From assembly GCA_900546215.1 (NCBI GenBank), contig URCD01000013.1, positions 1-37,885 of the forward strand: a stretch of 37,885 bases of DNA. Reading direction: 5' to 3'. The position numbers and the translations under genes are program-made. How positions within the stretch are numbered: the stretch's first letter is position 1; every line of letters begins with the position of its first letter. This DNA is from an uncultured Eubacteriales bacterium (GTDB taxonomy: Bacteria > Bacillota > Clostridia > Lachnospirales > Anaerotignaceae). A model generated the notes under the pieces. That model was not told the origin of the DNA. It made no database searches and saw only the letters and a program-made list of their open reading frames with translations. Shown here in pieces: positions 32,286 through 37,885 of the stretch.

Positions 32286-33083
32286 ATGCAGATTTTAAAA
32301 GCAATGCTTCTTGGCCTTGTACAGGGCTTTTCGGAGTTCTTTCCTATAAGCGGTTCGGGAAATATTTATTTTTTCAGCAACCTGTTTAATATCAAGGCCT
32401 GTACACTTTCATTTGATATATTACTACATACAGCCTGCCTGATGGCCCTTATTATTGTTTACTATCGAGATATTATAGCTATGTTTAAAAATCCGGCATC
32501 ACATTTTAATAAGATGGTTGCCATTGGAATTATACCCATTTTTTTAGTTTCCATTTTGTTTCAGAGTAAAATAGATTCGTTTTTTTACAGTACTAAGGCT
32601 TTAGGCATATGCTTTATATTTACCGGAGCGGTGATTTTTTATGAGACGATGTATTCTCCGGGTAAAAAGCGGTTTAAAAATATGAAAGTAAAGGATGCTG
32701 CTGTTATAGGAGGATTTCAGGCACTTGGAGCAATACCTGCCGTATCAAGAAATGCTTTGGCGGTCTGCGGCGGAATTCAAATGGGATTTGACGGGAAAAC
32801 ATGTCTTAAATATGCCTATATTATGTCAATTCCTGCTATGATAGGAAGAATTGCGGTTGACCTGATACAGATATATAATTCCACAGGAGAAACTGTTACT
32901 GATGTGTTTGGAATTCTCCCTATGTTTTTTGGTTTTATAGTTACCTTAGCCGCATCGTTCGTTGCAATAAGACTTATGCAGAGATTAGCTGTAAAAGGAA
33001 AGTTCAGGGGCTTTGCTTACTATCTGTGGATAATAGGCATAATTACTCTAGTTGATATGCTGGCGCTTAATAAAATATTTTAA
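32286..33083 (+). CDS. Undecaprenyl-diphosphate phosphatase family protein with altered active site (UppP/BacA-like)
   Basis: A 265-residue membrane protein with eight or so helices, matching the BacA/UppP family, which recycles the lipid carrier of cell-wall synthesis by dephosphorylating undecaprenyl diphosphate. The first motif reads GLVQGFSEFFPISGSGNIYF: the Glu (Glu17) is kept, but the usual SSxGH is SGSGN, so the catalytic histidine is Asn26. The second motif, normally PGxSRSG, reads PAVSRNA; Ser154 and Arg155 remain. It could be inactive, act on another lipid phosphate, or use a different catalytic residue; I assign family but not activity. ATG 32286 follows TTGGAGAAA. Confidence 0.8.
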   Translation: MQILKAMLLGLVQGFSEFFPISGSGNIYFFSNLFNIKACTLSFDILLHTACLMALIIVYYRDIIAMFKNPASHFNKMVAIGIIPIFLVSILFQSKIDSFFYSTKALGICFIFTGAVIFYETMYSPGKKRFKNMKVKDAAVIGGFQALGAIPAVSRNALAVCGGIQMGFDGKTCLKYAYIMSIPAMIGRIAVDLIQIYNSTGETVTDVFGILPMFFGFIVTLAASFVAIRLMQRLAVKGKFRGFAYYLWIIGIITLVDMLALNKIF

Positions 33084-33159
33084 ATTATTAGTGAAACTGA
33101 ATTCAAATAAATACAGGGAAAGAGTGACAACACAAAATTCTTTTATGGAGGACTATAGT

Positions 33160-33474
33160 ATGAGTACGGATAAGATAGTTGTTTTTGTTATTTTAATGCT
33201 TATATCTGTTGGTGCTTTTATCCTTAGCTGGCTTCAATTCAAAGAACGAGGGTTTTTATTCAATAATGCATATTTATATGCTTCTAAAGAAGAAAGGGAG
33301 ATAATGAATAAAAAACCATACTACAGGCAATCAGCAATTATCTCTCTTTTACTTGGGCTTATTTTCCTGCTGAATGCTATTGGGTTATTTGTTACGTGGT
33401 TTTCCTATATAAGCATAATCGCTGCAATTGCTGCCGTTATATTTGCTGTTGTTTCTTCTAAGAAAATAAAATAA
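33160..33474 (+). CDS. DUF3784-like small membrane protein
   Basis: A 104-residue protein with three hydrophobic segments (about residues 6-24, 60-78 and 80-98) and a basic end SSKKIK. The order helix, short soluble stretch with YASKEEREIMNKKPYYR, then two helices matches DUF3784 proteins; function unknown. ATG 33160 follows ATGGAGGACT; the longer frame from 33052 overlaps uppP and is rejected. Confidence 0.7.
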   Translation: MSTDKIVVFVILMLISVGAFILSWLQFKERGFLFNNAYLYASKEEREIMNKKPYYRQSAIISLLLGLIFLLNAIGLFVTWFSYISIIAAIAAVIFAVVSSKKIK

Positions 33475-33496
33475 GGTGCAAATAAGCATTTAAATC

Positions 33497-33524
33497 TTGA
33501 CATTATAATTCAATGTGTTAGAAT
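33497..33524 (+). promoter_or_regulatory. Promoter of the pheST T-box leader
   Basis: TTGACA at 33497-33502, 16-base spacer, TAGAAT at 33519-33524. Transcription would start near 33531, just before the T-box stem I. Confidence 0.7.
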
Positions 33525-33550
33525 TATTTCGATATAATAATATAAGTAAA

Positions 33551-33819
33551 CAGCTGTGAAGGCGAAAAGTAGTCTGAAAGTTTTTCCCAGAGAGAAAGCG
33601 TCTCTTCATTAGAAGTGGCTGAAATCGCTTTTGTTTTAAATCTTTAGATGAAGTTCCCGCCGGAGCTTGTCCGCTGAACATATTTTAGTAGGCAGATACG
33701 TTTTCCGCTCGTTACGTGGACTCACTGTGCAGCAGTGTTGATGAGTGCCTGTATTTACAGGAATCAGGGTGGTACCGCGGATATATACCTTCGTCCCTAG
33801 TTTGGGACGGAGGTTTTTT
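33551..33819 (+). promoter_or_regulatory. T-box leader riboswitch (phenylalanine-responsive)
   Basis: Stem I begins near CAGC (33551-33554), which pairs with GCTG (33673-33676), and contains GCGAAAAGTAGT and AGAGAG. The T-box sequence AGGGTGGTACCGCG lies at 33766-33779 and is followed by the terminator hairpin. Uncharged tRNA-Phe would pair with the specifier and the T-box, forming the antiterminator. A TTC at 33654-33656 in the 3' part of stem I is the likely specifier codon; this is supported by the downstream pheST but not by a full fold. Confidence 0.92.
33787..33819 (+). terminator. T-box-controlled terminator
   Basis: Stem ACCTTCGTCCC (33787-33797) with GGGACGGAGGT (33804-33814), one G-U pair, loop of 6, then a run of T. 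It competes with the antiterminator formed by the T-box sequence just upstream. Confidence 0.9.
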
Positions 33820-33854
33820 GTTTGCAGCTGAAAATCTGAAAGGAGCTATATTAA

Positions 33855-34874
33855 ATGAAAGAACAGCTTAACGCAATTTATGAAAAAGCCGTTGATAGCA
33901 TTAAAAATGCAGAACAGATGAAAGACATCGATGAGCTTAAAGTAAAAATTCTCGGAAAAAAGGGCGAGCTTACAGGAATACTAAAGGGAATGGGAAAGCT
34001 TTCGCCTGAAGAGAGGCCTATTATAGGAGAAATGGCTAACCGTATAAGGGCAGAAATTGAGAATAAGATGGAGGAAGCGAAAAGAGAGTTTGCTTCTAAA
34101 GAGCAGGAGAGAAAGCTTAAATCAGAGACTATAGACGTTACTATGCCCGGCAAAAAATGTGAGTGCGGACATAAACACCCTATGAACATTGTTATTGATG
34201 AAATTAATGATATATTTATCGGCATGGGCTATGAGGTTGTTGAGGGACCAGAAGTTGAACTGGATTATTATAACTTTAAAGCTCTGAATATTCCCGAAAA
34301 CCATCCGGCAAAGGACGAGCAGGATACATTTTATATTAACGGAGATATACTTCTTAGGACGCAGACCTCACCTGTTCAGGTAAGAACAATGGAAAAAGGC
34401 AACCTTCCTATCAGAATGATTTGTCCGGGAACGGTATATCGTGCCGACGAGGTAGATGCCACTCATTCGCCTGTATTCCATCAGCTCGAGGGACTTGTAG
34501 TGGACAAGGGGATAACCATGGGTGACTTAAAGGGAGCTCTTGAGGTGTTTGCAAAAGAGCTCTTTGGAAAAGATATTAAGGTTCGTTTCAGGCCTCACCA
34601 TTTCCCTTTTACAGAACCATCTGCTGAAATGGATGTTACATGCTTTGCCTGCGGAGGAGAGGGCTGTCGTGTATGCAAGGGCGAAGGCTATATTGAAGTT
34701 CTTGGATGCGGTATGGTGCATCCGAATGTTCTTAAAATGTCAGGGATTGATCCCGAAGTTTACAGCGGCTTTGCTTTCGGAATGGGTCTTGAGCGTGTTG
34801 CCATGCAGCGCTACGGAATAACAGACCTCCGTCTGCTTTTCGAAAATGATACTAAGTTCCTCAAACAGTTTTAA
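33855..34874 (+). CDS. pheS: Phenylalanyl-tRNA synthetase alpha subunit
   Basis: A 339-residue class II synthetase subunit. A coiled-coil arm covers about residues 1-85, then motif 1 around DEINDIFIGMGYEVVEGPEVELDYYNF, motif 2 around ILLRTQTSPVQVRTM, FPFTEPSAEMDV, a Cys-rich loop CFACGGEGCRVCKGEGY and motif 3 FGMGLERVAM. Charges tRNA-Phe as an alpha2-beta2 complex with PheT. ATG 33855 follows AAAGGAGC, 36 bases after the T-box terminator; pheT starts 23 bases downstream. Confidence 0.97.
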   Translation: MKEQLNAIYEKAVDSIKNAEQMKDIDELKVKILGKKGELTGILKGMGKLSPEERPIIGEMANRIRAEIENKMEEAKREFASKEQERKLKSETIDVTMPGKKCECGHKHPMNIVIDEINDIFIGMGYEVVEGPEVELDYYNFKALNIPENHPAKDEQDTFYINGDILLRTQTSPVQVRTMEKGNLPIRMICPGTVYRADEVDATHSPVFHQLEGLVVDKGITMGDLKGALEVFAKELFGKDIKVRFRPHHFPFTEPSAEMDVTCFACGGEGCRVCKGEGYIEVLGCGMVHPNVLKMSGIDPEVYSGFAFGMGLERVAMQRYGITDLRLLFENDTKFLKQF

Positions 34875-34897
34875 TTAGAGAAGGAGTGTGAACATAA

Positions 34898-37294
34898 ATG
34901 GATTTATCAATGTCTTGGTTAAATGACTATACTGATATAGATGCTGATATAAAGGACTTCGTTGAAGATATCACGCTTACAGGCTCAAAGGTAGAAGGCT
35001 GGAGTGAAATGGGCGGTGAGCTTTCAGGGATTGTAACCGGAAAAATTCTCGAAATCACAAAGCATCCAAATGCAGACAGGCTTGTTATCTGTAAGGTGGA
35101 TATCGGAAAAGATATGCCTGTTACTATTGTAACACATGCGCCAAATGTATTCGAGGGAGCTTACGTTTGTGTGGCGCTTAAAGGCGCAACATTGGCAGGC
35201 GGAGTTGTTATAGATGACACCGATTTTAGAGGGGTAATGTCCTACGGAATGATGTGCTCAGTTGAAGAAATGGGTTTTGACCGCCATGATTTTCCTGAGG
35301 CACCCGAAGACGGGATTTATATATTCCCTGATAAGGTTGAGCTTGGTAAGGACGTATGTGACGTAATGGATCTCAAAGACAAAATAGTTGAATTTGAAAT
35401 CACTTCGAATCGTCCCGACTGCTTCAGTACTGTGGGACTTGCCAGAGAAGCTGCGGCTACCTATAAAAAGGAATTTAGATATCCGAAGATTGAGGTCAAG
35501 GAAGAGGCTGAGGGCGACATTAATGAAATGATTCAGATTGAGATAAAAAATCCTGAATTATGCCCCCGATATACCGCTAGGATCGTTAAAAATGTAAAGG
35601 TAGAGCCCTCTCCCAGATGGATGAGAAAAAGACTCCGTGCAAACGGAGTAAGGCCTATTAATAATATCGTAGATATTACAAACTATGTAATGCTTGAGCT
35701 GGGACAGCCAATGCATGCTTTTACAATAGGCAATATAGACGGAAATAAAATCATTGTAAGAAACGCAGAAGAAGGCGAACAAATAACAACTTTGGACGGA
35801 AACGCCAGACAGCTTGACACCTCAATGCTTGTAATTGCTGATGTCAATAAGGCTGTAGCGGTCGCTGGCGTAATGGGCGGAGAAAATTCTAAGGTAAACG
35901 GAAGCACAGATACAATTCTTTTTGAGTCTGCAAACTTTAACGGGCCTAACATCCGTGTGACAGCTAAAAAGCTCGGATTGAGAACAGATGCATCCGCTAA
36001 ATATGAAAAGGGACTTGACCCTAACCTTACACTGGATGCCGTAAACAGAGCTGTCCAGCTTGTTGAAATTCTTGGATGCGGAGAGGTAATGAAGGGCGTT
36101 GTTGACTGTTATCCTAATGTCAGAGAGACTTGGACACTGGAATACAGTCCGGAAAAAATAAATAAGCTCCTTGGGACAGATATTTCCGAGGATGAAATGC
36201 TTGAGATATTTAAAAGAATTGAGCTTGTACCTGATAAATCAACAAAAACAGTTAAAATCCCTACATTCCGACCAGACCTTGAAAGTATGGCGGATCTCGC
36301 AGAGGAGGTAGCAAGATTTTACGGATATGATAAAATTACACCAACCCTTGCGTCCGGAACTCCTACGGTCGGAAAGAGAACATATGAGCAGAATATAACC
36401 GCTATGATTAAAAATTCTCTTATATCAAACGGTTTATGTGAGGCTATGACATATTCATTTGAAAGTCCAAAGGTGTTTGATAAGCTCAACATCCCTGAAA
36501 ATGATGAGCTTAGAAAAACTGTAGTAATTTCTAATCCCTTGGGAGAAGATTTCAGCATAATGCGTACAACAACGTTAAACGGAATGCTTACATCTCTGTC
36601 AACGAATTATAACAGAAGAAATCCCAGCGCAGGATTGTTTGAAATTGCAAAAATATATATCCCGAAATCAGTACCTGTGACGGAGCTTCCGGATGAGCCC
36701 GTTAAAGTTACAATCGGTATGTATGGAGAAATTGATTTCTTTAATATAAAAGGAATAGTGGAGCACACAATTGATACACTTGGAATTAAAAATGCAGAAT
36801 TTGTGCCAAACACTGGTATATACTGGATGCATCCCGGAAGGACTGCGTCTGTTGAGATAAACGGTAAATATGCGGGATATGTTGGAGAGCTTCATCCTCA
36901 GGTGGCTAAAAACTATGGAATAGGTACAAGAGTATACGTTGCTGTTCTTGATGAGGCTGAACTCATTGCAGCCTCAGACCTCCTTACTGTTTATAAGCCT
37001 CTTCCCAAGTATCCGTCAATGATAAGAGACATTTCAATGCTTGTTAAGGATAACATATATGTAAGGGACATTGAAAAGGTAATAGAAGAAAATGGGGGAA
37101 GCCTTGTAGAGAATATAGAGCTCTTTGATGTATACAAGGGTGGCCAAATCGGAGAGGGACATAAATCAGTTTCCTTCTCATTAACCTTTAGAGCGCAGGA
37201 CAGAACCCTTGTTGATGACGAAGTAAACTCCTTAATGGCAGAAATACTGTCAGCTCTTGAAAAAGAATTTGGAGCTGTTTTAAGGGATAAATAA
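34898..37294 (+). CDS. pheT: Phenylalanyl-tRNA synthetase beta subunit
   Basis: A 798-residue subunit of normal length. An OB-fold tRNA-binding domain lies at about residues 40-150 (VTGKILEITKHPNADRL, MMCSVEEMGF), followed by the B3/B4 editing domain (NNIVDITNYVMLELGQPMHAF), the B5 domain (about 400-470), the catalytic-like core (TYSFESP, NPLGEDFSIMRTTTL) and the C-terminal anticodon-binding FDX-ACB domain beginning KPLPKYPSMIRDISMLV. ATG 34898 follows AGAAGGAG. Controlled with pheS by the T-box leader. Confidence 0.97.
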   Translation: MDLSMSWLNDYTDIDADIKDFVEDITLTGSKVEGWSEMGGELSGIVTGKILEITKHPNADRLVICKVDIGKDMPVTIVTHAPNVFEGAYVCVALKGATLAGGVVIDDTDFRGVMSYGMMCSVEEMGFDRHDFPEAPEDGIYIFPDKVELGKDVCDVMDLKDKIVEFEITSNRPDCFSTVGLAREAAATYKKEFRYPKIEVKEEAEGDINEMIQIEIKNPELCPRYTARIVKNVKVEPSPRWMRKRLRANGVRPINNIVDITNYVMLELGQPMHAFTIGNIDGNKIIVRNAEEGEQITTLDGNARQLDTSMLVIADVNKAVAVAGVMGGENSKVNGSTDTILFESANFNGPNIRVTAKKLGLRTDASAKYEKGLDPNLTLDAVNRAVQLVEILGCGEVMKGVVDCYPNVRETWTLEYSPEKINKLLGTDISEDEMLEIFKRIELVPDKSTKTVKIPTFRPDLESMADLAEEVARFYGYDKITPTLASGTPTVGKRTYEQNITAMIKNSLISNGLCEAMTYSFESPKVFDKLNIPENDELRKTVVISNPLGEDFSIMRTTTLNGMLTSLSTNYNRRNPSAGLFEIAKIYIPKSVPVTELPDEPVKVTIGMYGEIDFFNIKGIVEHTIDTLGIKNAEFVPNTGIYWMHPGRTASVEINGKYAGYVGELHPQVAKNYGIGTRVYVAVLDEAELIAASDLLTVYKPLPKYPSMIRDISMLVKDNIYVRDIEKVIEENGGSLVENIELFDVYKGGQIGEGHKSVSFSLTFRAQDRTLVDDEVNSLMAEILSALEKEFGAVLRDK

Positions 37295-37371
37295 AATAGT
37301 AAAATTAACGATTTTTTTAGCCGTAATTGATACAAAAATCAATTATATAATTACTGATGCTAAATAAACTG

Positions 37372-37418
37372 AAAGGCAGAGGGCATTTTTGTGAAATGAT
37401 GCTCTCTGCCTTTTCTTT
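37372..37418 (+). terminator. Terminator downstream of pheST
   Basis: A 15-bp stem (AAAGGCAGAGGGCAT at 37372-37386 with ATGCTCTCTGCCTTT at 37399-37413, one G-U pair), 12-base loop and T-rich tail. It lies about 77 bases after the pheT stop. Confidence 0.85.
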
Positions 37419-37464
37419 AAAGACATTGATTTTTTTAAAGAAATAACTGAAAATTCTATGTTTT

Positions 37465-37552
37465 TTGTCAGACAAAATAACGAATAAGGCCGTCCATTAT
37501 TTCTATAATGTAATGATATAGTTATATTATTATTAGTTTTTATGTCTGACAA
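37465..37552. repeat. Separated 10-bp inverted repeat
   Basis: TTGTCAGACA at 37465-37474 and TGTCTGACAA at 37543-37552 are perfect reverse complements with 68 AT-rich bases between. Each arm itself contains the near-symmetric core TGTCnGACA. Confidence 0.5.
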
Positions 37553-37695
37553 CGGCATCAAAATATGCTTTAAATACTTAATTATAAGGTTTGCATAAAA
37601 CTCTTATAAATAATTGTTTAGCTAATATGCACAAAATAAATATGATTTAAGGCCTGCTGGATGTAATATCCATGCAATGTTTTTACAAAAAAACC

Positions 37696-37723
37696 TTGAA
37701 AATAATGAAAATTGAGTTATAAT
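37696..37723 (+). promoter_or_regulatory. Promoter of the final gene
   Basis: TTGAAA at 37696-37701, 16-base spacer, perfect TATAAT at 37718-37723, about 80 bases before ATG 37807. Confidence 0.65.
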
Positions 37724-37806
37724 GTAATAGTGTTGTGATGTTAGATAAGTGTTTACTGACATTTAACATATATTGTTAATAATTCTGTCGCGGAGGGAGA
37801 ATTAAT

Positions 37807-37885
37807 ATGTTTAAAGATGATAAACGAATAAGAATGTTCTGCGGCCACTACGGCAGCGGAAAAACTGAATTCGCTGTAAATTATG
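37807..37885 (+). CDS. P-loop ATP-binding protein (3' partial)
   Basis: The first 26 codons are visible after a GCGGAGGGAG ribosome binding site. They contain a Walker A motif, CGHYGSGKTEFAVNY, of the type found in MinD/CobQ-like P-loop ATPases of Clostridia annotated only as ATP-binding proteins. Nothing further can be said because the gene runs off the window. Confidence 0.75.
   Translation, partial: MFKDDKRIRMFCGHYGSGKTEFAVNY

Larger units (their letters stand above)
37295..37806. other. Intergenic region after pheT
   Basis: About 510 AT-rich bases without a supported gene. It contains the pheST terminator, a separated 10-bp inverted repeat at 37465-37552 and a promoter at 37696-37723 for the next gene. 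The 72-codon minus frame at 37343-37561 spans the terminator and looks random. Confidence 0.6.

Noticed and set aside
33490..33681. Minus-strand frame upstream of pheS
   Set aside because: It lies in the T-box leader, whose RNA motifs explain the sequence.
1..37885. Mobile element, prophage, CRISPR or tRNA content
   Set aside because: No transposase, integrase, phage gene, spaced direct repeats, or cloverleaf-like sequence was recognised on either strand.

Overview
The window looks like chromosomal DNA from a low-GC Bacillota, most likely a gut-type member of class Clostridia. Supporting signs are AT-rich intergenic DNA, strong GGAGG ribosome binding sites, TTG/GTG starts, rho-independent terminators, a T-box leader before pheST, and genes such as a YdjI/YdjG/YdjH-like set and cyuA-type cysteine desulfidase. 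No phage, insertion sequence, CRISPR array, rRNA or tRNA gene was recognised. Genus-level assignment is not supported by what I can see.

Layout. 1-990: an open frame entering from the left that joins part of a glycoside-hydrolase-like protein to a YoaP-type acetyltransferase. 1034-4961: a small HTH regulator, an ABC exporter (ATPase plus permease) and a secreted or anchored protein of unknown function; the regulator and exporter promoters carry the same 14-bp palindrome in the same place. 5391-8947: a beta-CASP metallo-beta-lactamase-fold nuclease, a DegV lipid-binding protein (minus) and a Cof-type HAD phosphatase. 8974-12103: a three-gene membrane-stress type operon (SPFH with zinc ribbons, zinc-ribbon membrane protein, TPM-domain protein). 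12139-12705 (minus): a DUF305 protein with a possible tiny upstream ORF. 12889-17883: araR-araA-araB-araD, a complete arabinose-to-xylulose-5-phosphate operon with an AraR-type operator in its promoter. 17855-19252 (minus): a MATE exporter.

19692-28431 is the most interesting part: ten co-directional genes, tightly packed, encoding a complete branched-chain-amino-acid-family ABC importer (LivH, M, G, F and a lipoprotein receptor), two divergent paralogues of the L-2-amino-thiazoline-4-carboxylate hydrolase family, DhaK- and DhaL-like kinase subunits without a DhaM, and a CyuA-type Fe-S cysteine desulfidase. Read together they suggest uptake and catabolism of a cysteine-derived heterocycle or adduct, with the sulfur released by CyuA and a carbonyl/sugar fragment phosphorylated by DhaKL. 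That pathway is inference. Its promoter carries an AraR-like box between -35 and -10, which may couple it to the neighbouring arabinose genes.

28476-32090 (minus): a Rossmann/P5C-reductase-like protein, a DUF554 membrane protein and a DEAD-box RNA helicase. 32286-37294: an UppP-like phosphatase that lacks the usual catalytic histidine, a DUF3784 membrane protein, and T-box-controlled pheS-pheT. The window ends in the first codons of a P-loop ATPase.
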